From Streptococcus mitis (GTDB lineage: Bacteria; Bacillota; Bacilli; Lactobacillales; Streptococcaceae), in assembly GCA_001560895.1 (NCBI GenBank), contig CP014326.1:1066001-1130000 (forward strand): 64,000 nucleotides of DNA, read 5' to 3'. The notes below the pieces were generated by a model. The model was not told the DNA's origin and ran no database searches. It worked only from the letters and a program-made list of their open reading frames with translations. A program made the translations under genes and the position numbers. Below, in pieces: positions 56,380-64,000 of the stretch; position 1 is the stretch's first letter; each line of letters begins with the position of its first letter.

Positions 56380-57168
56380 ATGACTACAACTAAAAATCCC
56401 TGGAATCAATTATCTAACGTCGATATAAATGGAGAGCAAGCTATTCTTGCTACCGAAGATGTTGAACTAATCAAAAAATACACCTCTACAAAACACTACA
56501 AAAATCTAAAAGATGATATCTACCGTTTACAATTAGGTTTTTGTCCGCAACAATTTGTGGGGGATATTCAAAATGCTGATATCATTGTTTTATCTAAAAA
56601 TCCTGGCTACACCCCTGAATTTAAAACACTTTATGACCACGATAAAAACTACCAAAAGACTCTTTTAAATAATCTACAGCTAAAAGGAAACCTCTATTTT
56701 CATGCTTTTGACCTAGATACGAATGAATTTGGTTACTGGGCTAAAAAGTTTAAAGTATGGTTTGATGATGTAGACAATTTACAGGATTTAAAAGAAAAGC
56801 TTCCTTGGTTTTCAAAACACGTTGCTTTAGCTGAATATTTTCCATATTACTCTACTAAGTACGATGATAAATTAAATGATTTTATAAGCAAAGAAGGTTA
56901 TTTCCCAACACAAAAGTTTTTATTCAATTTAATTAGAGAACGTGTTTTGGATGACAATGATCCTGTAATCATTATCATCACACGATCTTACAATAAGTGG
57001 TACGATGCAATTCCTCAATTAAAAGAGTATAAAAATTGTTATGAAACGAGTAATCCTAGTAATCCTTCTTTAAAACCTGAGAATTTATTAAAAGTCAAAC
57101 GATATTCTGCTAAAAAAGAGGTTGAAAAAGTATTAGAAGATTCATTGAAAAAGCTAGTGCATAAATAA
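56380..57168 (+). CDS. unknown protein, possible uracil-DNA-glycosylase-like fold
   Basis: The 262-residue soluble protein is preceded by AAAGAAAGG. A strand-loop DIIVLSKNPGYTPEF resembles the motif of the uracil-DNA glycosylase superfamily (x-NPG-x after a hydrophobic strand). A second strand, PVIIIITRSYNKW, is placed where the C-terminal His/Ser motif would be. Catalytic residues cannot be confirmed. It lies alone between pezT and a GIY-YIG gene. Its low G+C suggests transfer from elsewhere. A nucleic-acid or defence role is only a guess. Confidence 0.55.
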   Translation: MTTTKNPWNQLSNVDINGEQAILATEDVELIKKYTSTKHYKNLKDDIYRLQLGFCPQQFVGDIQNADIIVLSKNPGYTPEFKTLYDHDKNYQKTLLNNLQLKGNLYFHAFDLDTNEFGYWAKKFKVWFDDVDNLQDLKEKLPWFSKHVALAEYFPYYSTKYDDKLNDFISKEGYFPTQKFLFNLIRERVLDDNDPVIIIITRSYNKWYDAIPQLKEYKNCYETSNPSNPSLKPENLLKVKRYSAKKEVEKVLEDSLKKLVHK

Positions 57169-57406
57169 AACAGTCTCTTTTTAATGCTATCGTAAATACT
57201 GTATTGTGTAGTTATTAGTAAACCTATATATTGTCCCCAAATTTATTTAGATTATTCTCTAGGATTTTACTTGATTTTAAAGAAAATATAGTTTAACATA
57301 TAAATAGTTCAGAATCAGAATGAAGGTAGAATAAGAGGATTATTTTAATTAATTTTTAATAGTATGGAGCAGAACTTTTATAATATATTTAAATAGGAGT
57401 AAAAAA

Positions 57407-57655
57407 ATGAATTATCAAAAATTAAATGATATTACTGGTGCTACCAAAAATGAAAAAGATAAATACTATGTTTACGGACTCTATGAAGAAGGTAAGCAAC
57501 TACCTTTCTATATTGGTAAAGGAGAGGGAACTCGCCTAATATCACATATCGATGAAGCGCTTACAGAGATAAATCAAGAAGAAAACATACAAATTAGTAA
57601 AAAAATTCAAATTATTAGAAAACATAAGGGCAAAATTATACCTGTAATCATTTAA
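57407..57655 (+). pseudogene. GIY-YIG nuclease domain protein, truncated by pC194
   Basis: The first 80 residues carry a LEM-3-like GIY-YIG domain (YYVYGLYEEGKQLPFYIGKG, then EGTRLISH). The frame ends in a stop (TTTAA) formed where pC194 sequence begins, so the C-terminal part is missing. GGAG precedes the start. The 240 bases before it hold no gene. Confidence 0.7.
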
Positions 57656-57760
57656 AGCACCCATTAGTTCAACAAACGAAAATTGGATAAAGTGGGATAT
57701 TTTTAAAATATATATATTTATGTTACAGTAATATTGACTTTTAAAAAAGGATTGATTCTA

Positions 57761-57781
57761 ATGAAGAAAGCAGACAAGTAA
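57761..57781 (+). CDS. cat leader peptide MKKADK
   Basis: The six-codon leader follows AAAAAAGGA and ends where a 12-bp hairpin begins. Ribosome stalling here by chloramphenicol opens the hairpin and frees the cat ribosome site. Confidence 0.85.
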   Translation: MKKADK

Positions 57782-57818
57782 GCCTCCTAAATTCACTTTA
57801 GATAAAAATTTAGGAGGC
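57782..57818 (+). promoter_or_regulatory. cat translational attenuator hairpin
   Basis: GCCTCCTAAATT pairs perfectly with AATTTAGGAGGC, hiding the TAGGAGG ribosome site of cat. Confidence 0.92.
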
Positions 57819-57825
57819 ATATCAA

Positions 57826-58476
57826 ATGAACTTTAATAAAATTGATTTAGACAATTGGAAGAGAAAAGAGATATTTAATCATTATTTGAACCAACAAACG
57901 ACTTTTAGTATAACCACAGAAATTGATATTAGTGTTTTATACCGAAACATAAAACAAGAAGGATATAAATTTTACCCTGCATTTATTTTCTTAGTGACAA
58001 GGGTGATAAACTCAAATACAGCTTTTAGAACTGGTTACAATAGCGACGGAGAGTTAGGTTATTGGGATAAGTTAGAGCCACTTTATACAATTTTTGATGG
58101 TGTATCTAAAACATTCTCTGGTATTTGGACTCCTGTAAAGAATGACTTCAAAGAGTTTTATGATTTATACCTTTCTGATGTAGAGAAATATAATGGTTCG
58201 GGGAAATTGTTTCCCAAAACACCTATACCTGAAAATGCTTTTTCTCTTTCTATTATTCCATGGACTTCATTTACTGGGTTTAACTTAAATATCAATAATA
58301 ATAGTAATTACCTTCTACCCATTATTACAGCAGGAAAATTCATTAATAAAGGTAATTCAATATATTTACCGCTATCTTTACAGGTACATCATTCTGTTTG
58401 TGATGGTTATCATGCAGGATTGTTTATGAACTCTATTCAGGAATTGTCAGATAGGCCTAATGACTGGCTTTTATAA
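57826..58476 (+). CDS. cat: chloramphenicol acetyltransferase (pC194 type)
   Basis: The 216-residue type A CAT is recognisable by its whole sequence (MNFNKIDLDNWKRKEIFNHY). The catalytic His lies in QVHHSVCDGYHAG. It acetylates chloramphenicol as a cytosolic trimer. The gene is intact and keeps its leader and terminator. Confidence 0.97.
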   Translation: MNFNKIDLDNWKRKEIFNHYLNQQTTFSITTEIDISVLYRNIKQEGYKFYPAFIFLVTRVINSNTAFRTGYNSDGELGYWDKLEPLYTIFDGVSKTFSGIWTPVKNDFKEFYDLYLSDVEKYNGSGKLFPKTPIPENAFSLSIIPWTSFTGFNLNINNNSNYLLPIITAGKFINKGNSIYLPLSLQVHHSVCDGYHAGLFMNSIQELSDRPNDWLL

Positions 58477-58487
58477 TATGAGATAAT

Positions 58488-58515
58488 GCCGACTGTACTT
58501 TTTACAGTCGGTTTT
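58488..58515 (+). terminator. cat terminator
   Basis: CCGACTGTA/TACAGTCGG with loop CTTTT is followed by TTTTCT. Confidence 0.88.
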
Positions 58516-58638
58516 CTAATGTCACTAACCTGCCCCGTTAGTTGAAGAAGGTTTTTATATTACAGCTCCAGATCCATATCCTTCTTTTTCTGAACCGACT
58601 TCTCCTTTTTCGCTTCTTTATTCCAATTGCTTTATTGA

Positions 58639-58748
58639 CGTTGAGCCTCGGAACCCTTAACAATCCCAAAACTTGTCGAATGGTCGGCTTAATAGCTCAC
58701 GCTATGCCGACATTCGTCTGCAAGTTTAGTTAAGGGTTCTTCTCAACG
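58639..58748. other. single-strand origin-like structure (palA/ssoA type)
   Basis: GTTGAG...GAACCCTTAAC pairs with GTTAAGGGTTC...CTCAAC. Inside it, AAACTTG pairs with CAAGTTT and GTCGGC with GCCGAC. Such a long imperfect hairpin between cat and rep is the place of the pC194 minus origin. Confidence 0.65.
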
Positions 58749-58780
58749 CACAATAAATTTTCTCGGCATAAATGCGTGGT

Positions 58781-58870
58781 CTAATTTTTATTTTTAATAA
58801 CCTTGATAGCAAAAAATGCCATTCCAATACAAAACCACATACCTATAATCGATAACCACATAACAGTCAT
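58781..58870 (-). CDS. 29-residue membrane peptide of pC194
   Basis: An ORF with AAAAGGAG nine bases upstream encodes MTVMWLSIIGMWFCIG and a basic tail (VIKNKN), a single hydrophobic helix. It was too short for standard gene calling. It could be a toxin-like or unknown small membrane peptide. No function is known to me. Confidence 0.5.
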   Translation of the reverse strand: MTVMWLSIIGMWFCIGMAFFAIKVIKNKN

Positions 58871-59275
58871 AAAACCACTCCTTTTTAACAAACTTTATCA
58901 CAAGAAATATTTAAATTTTAAATGCCTTTATTTTGAATTTTAAGGGGCATTTTAAAGATTTAGGGGTAAATCATATAGTTTTATGCCTAAAAACCTACAG
59001 AAGCTTTTAAAAAGCAAATATGAGCCAAATAAATATATTCTAATTCTACAAACAAAAATTTGAGCAAATTCAGTGTCGATTTTTTAAGACACTGCCCAGT
59101 TACATGCAAATTAAAATTTTCATGATTTTTTATAGTTCCTAACAGGGTTAAAATTTGTATAACGAAAGTATAATGTTTATATAACGTTAGTATAATAAAG
59201 CATTTTAACATTATACTTTTGATAATCGTTTATCGTCGTCATCACAATAACTTTTAAAATACTCGTGCATAATTC

Positions 59276-59325
59276 AACAGCTGACCTCCCAATAACTACA
59301 TGGTGTTATCGGGAGGTCAGCTGTT
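59276..59325. terminator. long hairpin downstream of rep
   Basis: AACAGCTGACCTCCC pairs with GGGAGGTCAGCTGTT, with inner ATAAC/GTTAT pairs. It lies 15 bases beyond the rep stop and probably ends its transcript. Confidence 0.75.
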
Positions 59326-59340
59326 AGCACTTATATTTTG

Positions 59341-60276
59341 TTATTGTTCTTCCTCGATTTCGTCTATCATTTTGTGATTAATTTCTCTTTTTTCTTGTTC
59401 TGTTAAGTCATAAAGTTCACTAGCTAAATACTCTTTTTGTTTCCAAATATAAAAAATTTGATAGATATATTCGGTTGGATCAATTTCTTTTAAGTAATCT
59501 AAATCCCCATTTTTTAATTTCTTTTTAGCCTCTTTAAATAATCCTGAATAAACTAATACCTGTTTACCTTTAAGTGATTTATAAAATGCATCAAAGACTT
59601 TTTGATTTATTAAATAATCACTATCTTTACCAGAATACTTAGCCATTTCATATAATTCTTTATTATTATTTTGTCTTATTTTTTGAACTTGAACTTGTGT
59701 TATTTCTGAAATGCCCGTTACATCACGCCATAAATCTAACCATTCTTGTTGGCTAATATAATATCTTTTATCTGTGAAATACGATTTATTTACTGCAATT
59801 AACACATGAAAATGACGATTATAATCATCTCTTTTTTTATTATATGTAATCTCTAACTTACGAACATATCCCTTTATAACACTACCTACTTTTTTTCTCT
59901 TTATAAGTTTTCTAAAAGAATTATTATAACGTTTTATTTCATTTTCTAATTCATCACTCATTACATTAGGTGTAGTCAAAGTTAAAAAGATAAACTCCTT
60001 TTTCTCTTGCTGCTTAATATATTGCATCATCAAAGATAAACCCAATGCATCTTTTCTAGCTTTTCTCCAAGCACAGACAGGACAAAATCGATTTTTACAA
60101 GAATTAGCTTTATATAATTTCTGTTTTTCTAAAGTTTTATCAGCTACAAAAGACAGAAATGTATTGCAATCTTCAACTAAATCCATTTGATTCTCTCCAA
60201 TATGACGTTTAATAAATTTCTGAAATACTTGATTTCTTTGTTTTTTCTCAGTATACTTTTCCATGTTATAACACAT
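59341..60276 (-). CDS. rep: rolling-circle replication initiator Rep of pC194
   Basis: The 311-residue Rep_1 family protein has a zinc-finger-like [11 protein letters not shown], the HUH metal site HFHVLIAVN (preceded here by Arg; I recall Pro in pC194), and the catalytic region around [10 protein letters not shown]. It nicks the double-strand origin and starts rolling-circle replication. A start four codons in (MEKYTEKK) is possible. The origin to which it belongs is broken at the element junction, so replication in situ is not expected. Confidence 0.93.
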
Positions 60277-60428
60277 AAAAACAACTTAGTTTTCACAAAC
60301 TATGACAATAAAAAAAGTTGCTTTTTCCCCTTTCTATGTATGTTTTTTACTAGTCATTTAAAACGATACATTAATAGGTACGAAAAAGCAACTTTTTTTG
60401 CGCTTAAAACCAGTCATACCAATAACTT

Positions 60429-60468
60429 AAGGGTAACTAGCCTCGCCGGCAATAGTTACCCCTATTAT
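60429..60468. other. partial pC194 double-strand origin
   Basis: GGGTAACT...AGTTACCC (60431-60461) is the hairpin beside the pC194 plus origin. The remembered origin continues TTATTAT^CAAGATAAG. Here sequence departs from that after TATTAT, so the nick-site half is replaced by foreign DNA. Confidence 0.6.
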
Positions 60469-61298
60469 TAAATACAGCTAATCCAGAGGTCAAGGATTAT
60501 CTTTTAAAGGTTGCGACTTATTGGATTGAAGAGTTTGATATCGATGCTTGGCGTTTGGATGTGGCTAATGAGATTGACCATCAGTTTTGGAGGGATTTTC
60601 GCAAGACAGTTCTAGCTAAAAAGCCTGATCTTTATATTTTAGGAGAAGTCTGGCATACGTCTCAGCCTTGGCTAAATGGAGATGAGTTCCACGCGGTCAT
60701 GAATTATCCTTTATCTGATAGCATCAAGGACTATTTCTTACGAGGAGTTAAGAAGACAGACCAGTTCATCGATGAAATCAATGACCAATCTATGTATTAC
60801 AAGCAGCAGATTTCAGAAGTTATGTTTAATCTCTTGGATTCGCATGATACAGAGCGAATCTTGTGGACGGCCAATGAGGATGTTCAACTGGTCAAATCAG
60901 CCTTAGCCTTTCTCTTTCTACAAAAAGGAACACCGTGTATCTATTACGGAACAGAGTTATCCTTAACTGGAGGTCCAGATCCAGATTGCCGTCGTTGTAT
61001 GCCTTGGGAACGCGTCTCAAGTGATAATGATATGCTGAACTTTATGAAGAAGCTGATTGAGATTCGGAAACCCGCGTCAGCAATCATTCAGCATGGCAAG
61101 TATAGTCTCCAAGAAATTAAACAAGATGTAGTAGCATTGGAATGGAAATGCGATGGACAAATTCTTAAAGCTATCTTTAACCAGTCCAAAGAAGATTATC
61201 TTTTAGAGAAGGAAACAGTAGCACTAGCAAGCAATTGCCAAGAATTAGAGAATCAGCTTGTCATCTCTCCAAAAGGATTTGTGATTTTCAAAAACTAG
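60468..61298 (+). pseudogene. GH13 glycosidase (neopullulanase-like), 5'-truncated
   Basis: From the pC194 junction the frame reads [20 protein letters not shown] and the GH13 region II FDIDAWRLDVANEID with nucleophile Asp. It then has ILGEVWH (acid Glu), LLDSHDTERIL (third carboxylate) and a C-terminal beta domain, about 277 residues. The N-terminal half is missing. It is a cytosolic alpha-glucan-degrading enzyme fragment, likely captured from a streptococcal chromosome. Confidence 0.85.
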
Positions 61299-61376
61299 TT
61301 GATGAAGGTTATGATTTTTTACTCAACTTGTATAGTATAATAAGGCTAGTTACTAAACTTGTAAAGGAGAACTTAA

Positions 61377-62021
61377 ATGAATTGTAGAGGACATGAAACA
61401 AGACAAAGAATTGTTAGAGATTTTGAAGTTCAGCCTAAAGCACATATTAAGCTGTTAGCAAATCAACAAAAACATAGTGATGCAGGAGCAACTATTGAAG
61501 ATGAATATTATGTATTTATCGCTGAGAGTAAAATTGATGGCAAGAAGGAAGTTATTCAGTGTGGCATGGGTGCGGCAAGGGATTTTTTAGAACTAATTAA
61601 TCACAAAGGGCTACCTCTTTTTAATCCGCTTGTAGGTAATTCTCATGTAAATAATAGACAAGAACATTACAATAGAGGGAGTGGAAATTTACAACCTGAA
61701 GAGTGGAATAAAACTGCAAAACAGCTTTATAATGCGATAATGTGGTTGATTATCTTATAGGATGCTAAACCGGATACACCTTTATTTGATTTTAAAGACG
61801 AAGTAATTAAGTATAAAACATATGAGCCTTTTGATATCAAGATAAAAAGAGTGAATACCACTATAAAGAATGGTAGTCAAGGGAAAACTCTAACTGAGAT
61901 GATTAATGGCTACAGAGCGGATAACGATATTAGAGATGAAATTTGTAACTTTGATCTTCTGAAAAATAAAATTCGTGATATGAAAGATCAACAAGGAAAT
62001 ACAATGGAATCTTACTTTTAG
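61377..62021 (+). pseudogene. unknown protein interrupted by an in-frame amber stop
   Basis: ATG with AAAGGAG upstream; a promoter-like TATAAT lies about 40 bases before (near 61336). The frame encodes 127 residues (MNCRGHETRQRIVRDFEVQP), then TAG at 61758-61760, and continues in the same frame for 86 codons (DAKPDTPLFDFKDEVIKYKT) to TAG at 62021. A single base change would rejoin a 214-residue protein. I do not recognise its family. Confidence 0.55.
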
Positions 62022-62225
62022 TTATTGTTGAATTTTGGGTATTCTATAAAATATCCCAATTGAGATTTAAATAGTAGACTATACAATATAGTTAAAATAT
62101 CAGTAAAAACAACACTTTATTGAGATGTTGGATACGCTTTACTAATGGCCTAATAATACAAGTATAAATATTTATGGCTCTTTAGGTGGCTTTTTTAGAA
62201 GTAAAGTTTAGGCTAGAAAAAAAGT

Positions 62226-63393
62226 ATAACGCACCAAAATTGGTGCGTTATACTTTTTTATGCTATAATTGAATTATAAAAATAAAGGAGTTTGCCATGA
62301 TTGGAAAGAACATAAAATCCTTACGTAAAACACATGACTTAACACAACCCGAATTTGCACGAATTATAGGAATTTCTCGAAATAGCTTGAGTCGTTATGA
62401 AAATGGAACGAGTTCAGTCTCTACCGAATTAATAGACATCATTTGTCAGAAGTTTAATGTATCTTATGTCGATATTGTAGGAGAAGATAAAATGCTCAAT
62501 CCTGTTGAAGACTATGAATTGACTTTAAAAATTGAAATTGTGAAAGAAAGAGGTGCTAATCTTTTATCTCGACTCTATCGTTATCAAGATAGTCAGGGAA
62601 TTAGCATTGATGATGAATCTAATCCTTGGATTTTAATGAGTGATGATCTATCTGACTTGATTCATACGAATATCTATTTAGTAGAAACTTTTGATGAAAT
62701 AGAGAGATATAGCGGCTATTTGGATGGAATTGAACGTATGTTAGAGATATCTGAAAAACGGATGGTAGCCTAGTGGAAATCCAAGATTATACTGACAGTG
62801 AATTCAAACATGCTCTAGCGCGGAACCTTCGCTCACTGACAAGAGGACAAAAGTCCAGTAAGCAGCCTATAGCGATTTTGCTTGGAGGGCAAAGTGGTGC
62901 CGGTAAAACTACAATTCATCGGATTAAACAGAAAGAATTTCAAGGAAATATTGTTATCATAGATGGCGATAGTTTTCGTTCTCAGCATCCACGCTATTTA
63001 GAACTGCAGCAAGAATATGGTAAAGACAGTGTAGAATACACCAAAGATTTTGCAGGAAAAATGGTAGAGTCTTTAGTAACAAAATTGAGTAGTTTGGGAT
63101 ACAATCTTTTGATAGAGGGAACTTTACGAACAGTTGATGTTCCAAAGAAAACAGCACAACTCTTGAAAAATCAGGGATATGAAGTACAATTAGCCTTGAT
63201 TGCGACAAAGCCCGAATTGTCCTATCTGAGCACCCTTATCCGATACGAAGAACTGTACGCTATCAATCCAAATCAAGCACGCGCAACTCCAAAAGAACAT
63301 CATGATTTCATTGTAAATCATCTAGTTGATAATACACGACAATTGGAAGAACTAGCTATCTTTGAAAGAATTCAAATTTACCAACGAGATAGA
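62226..63393 (+). repeat. direct repeat copy 2 (pezA plus most of pezT)
   Basis: This is the second copy of the 1.17-kb repeat that starts at 54599. The palindrome at its left edge has AA instead of TT at the centre. The 200 bases before it hold no gene. Confidence 0.93.
62297..62773 (+). CDS. pezA: antitoxin PezA (copy 2)
   Basis: It is identical in protein sequence to copy 1, with the same AAAGGAG site and the same one-base overlap with pezT. Having two identical antitoxin genes doubles protection against either toxin copy. Confidence 0.96.
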   Translation: MIGKNIKSLRKTHDLTQPEFARIIGISRNSLSRYENGTSSVSTELIDIICQKFNVSYVDIVGEDKMLNPVEDYELTLKIEIVKERGANLLSRLYRYQDSQGISIDDESNPWILMSDDLSDLIHTNIYLVETFDEIERYSGYLDGIERMLEISEKRMVA

Positions 63394-63531
63394 AGTTGTA
63401 TATATGATTCAGGAGAAGATAAAACTTCAGCAGCAACCGTTCTTCATGATTTACTATTTGGAGAATGGAATCAAGTGGAGAAAGAGATGCTTAAATCTGG
63501 AGGAGAAAGATTGAAAGATTTAACTAATTGA
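62773..63531 (+). CDS. pezT: zeta-type toxin PezT (copy 2)
   Basis: The 252-residue zeta toxin has the same Walker A (GQSGAGKT) and D66. It differs from copy 1 at Q26 and in the tail after residue 207 (SCIYDSGEDKTSAATVLHDL). The different tails show that at least one copy is a recombinant of two pezT alleles. Stop and 3' flank again match copy 1 for about 30 bases. Confidence 0.95.
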   Translation: MEIQDYTDSEFKHALARNLRSLTRGQKSSKQPIAILLGGQSGAGKTTIHRIKQKEFQGNIVIIDGDSFRSQHPRYLELQQEYGKDSVEYTKDFAGKMVESLVTKLSSLGYNLLIEGTLRTVDVPKKTAQLLKNQGYEVQLALIATKPELSYLSTLIRYEELYAINPNQARATPKEHHDFIVNHLVDNTRQLEELAIFERIQIYQRDRSCIYDSGEDKTSAATVLHDLLFGEWNQVEKEMLKSGGERLKDLTN

Positions 63532-63599
63532 AATGGTTGTTAGATCTTGAGTTTTAAAATATAGTCTACTTATAACTTTTGTTAGTTGTTTGAGGTGGG

Positions 63600-63725
63600 C
63601 GAAAATTTTTTAGAACCAAAAATGTACTGACCCAAAAAGTTAAACAAATAATTTAGACAAAGGATTTAGTTCTATCCTGCATAGGGCTAAGTTCTTTTCT
63701 ACTTGCCTCCGTGAGCTGACCTGGT
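63600..63725 (-). pseudogene. IS3-family element remnant
   Basis: TGTACTGACCCAAAAAGTT (63623) looks like an IS3-family (IS150-group) end. On the minus strand a short frame ends in LSPMQDRTKSFV, like the C-terminus (SPVQYR...) of such transposases. The rest is missing. Confidence 0.4.
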
Positions 63726-63879
63726 TTTCGCCCTTGTATCACGCTACCAGTATGATTCGGATTATATGGCGGGAGGTGATAGGTCTGTCTTTTCATCTTA
63801 TCTGGTTGATAGGCTTGGCACATTTGCTGACAGTCATTCCCATGTATATGTTGAATTTTATTTATTATAGATAGCTAAA

Positions 63880-63929
63880 CCTTTTTTGTCTTGTTTTTTA
63901 AAAAACAAGACAAAAAAGGAATTTTTTAT
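63880..63929. terminator. perfect 20-bp palindromic terminator
   Basis: CCTTTTTTGTCTTGTTTTTT is followed directly by its full complement and then a T run. It can act in both directions. It separates the cassette from the gene that starts at the window end. A 40-codon hydrophobic frame just before it (63752-63874) has no ribosome site. Confidence 0.75.
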
Positions 63930-63962
63930 ACCATTTTTCTTTTTTTCTTTATAAAAAAGTGA

Positions 63963-64000
63963 TATAATAATGTTGAAATATCTAGGAGTTATAGAAAATG
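63963..64000 (+). promoter_or_regulatory. promoter -10, ribosome site and start codon of a gene leaving the window
   Basis: TATAAT (63963), TAGGAG (63982) and ATG (63998) are properly spaced. The coding region itself is outside the window. Confidence 0.65.

Larger units (their letters stand above)
57655..60468. mobile_element. integrated, linearised plasmid pC194
   Basis: About 2.8 kb carrying cat with its leader, a single-strand origin region, rep and the double-strand-origin hairpin follow the pC194 order. From memory pC194 has 2,910 bp, so roughly 100 bases are missing between the two ends, next to the plus origin. This is the pC194 part of the Omega-cat element. The right end appears to fall at the Rep nick site. 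Confidence 0.88.
9731..64000. mobile_element. Tn5253-family integrative conjugative element (right end outside window)
   Basis: It starts at the rbgA junction and carries, in order, a replication initiator, methyltransferase, T4SS operon, nested Tn916-like element, NTF2-like protein, toprim primase, small conserved genes, PezAT and an integrated pC194 cassette. This is the gene content of Tn5253/Tn5252-type pneumococcal ICEs. Its own integrase and relaxase are not in the window and must lie further right. Confidence 0.85.

Noticed and set aside
58542-58733. 63-codon plus-strand frame after cat
   Set aside because: It lies in the single-strand-origin region of pC194 and has no ribosome site.

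Overview
The window is Streptococcus pneumoniae, or a very close mitis-group relative. The start and upstream flank of rbgA (MATIQW...) lie beside tandem M26 zinc metalloprotease genes. An IS1167-type ISL3 element sits between them, and PezAT cassettes and mef(E)/msr(D) are present. The arrangement looks like a Tn5253-family integrative conjugative element (ICE) inserted in the rbgA locus next to the iga/zmp locus, with several younger mobile elements nested inside it.

Layout. 1-8.1 kb is chromosome: the catalytic half of one ZmpB-type protease, then a complete 2011-residue IgA1-protease-like protein. 8.1-9.5 kb is an ISL3 insertion with a perfect 8-bp target duplication, placed at the edge of the protease terminator. 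About 9.73 kb is the ICE left end, which leaves a six-codon rbgA stub. 9.9-23.7 kb is ICE backbone: a RepA_N-type initiator, a C5-cytosine methyltransferase, small accessory genes, then a type IV secretion operon (coupling protein, pilin-like, VirB6-like, PrgI, VirB4, lysozyme/CHAP hydrolase). That operon follows a promoter, an rRNA-type boxA and a structured leader. 23.9-49.2 kb is a complete Tn916-like element, integrase at the left. It carries tet(M), a mega element (mef(E)/msr(D)) that splits orf6, and an MTnSag1-like element with lnu(C). 49.2-51.9 kb holds a 5'-truncated M16-peptidase fragment, an Rgg regulator, a divergent 22-residue SHP-like peptide gene and a decayed IS5-family element. 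51.9-64 kb is ICE backbone again (NTF2-like membrane protein, toprim primase, small conserved genes). It ends in a cassette bounded by two copies of pezAT exactly 7,627 bp apart. Between them lie a linearised pC194 plasmid (cat and rep), a glycosidase fragment, a truncated GIY-YIG gene and two unknown genes. This matches what I remember of the Omega-cat(pC194) element of Tn5253.

Function. The ICE T4SS and the Tn916 T4SS are separate conjugation machines carried one inside the other. Resistance is predicted to tetracycline, macrolides, lincosamides and chloramphenicol. All four drug genes have visible leader-peptide or attenuator control except lnu(C). PezAT should stabilise the element and the cat cassette.

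Least expected: (1) the SHP/Rgg-type quorum-sensing pair carried as ICE cargo; (2) boxA antitermination signals upstream of both the ICE transfer operon and the Tn916 xis-int operon; (3) the structured RNA leader at 14.19-14.30 kb; (4) a pC194 junction that appears to fall at its replication nick site. Product names come from sequence recognition without searches. Comparisons with reference elements are from memory.
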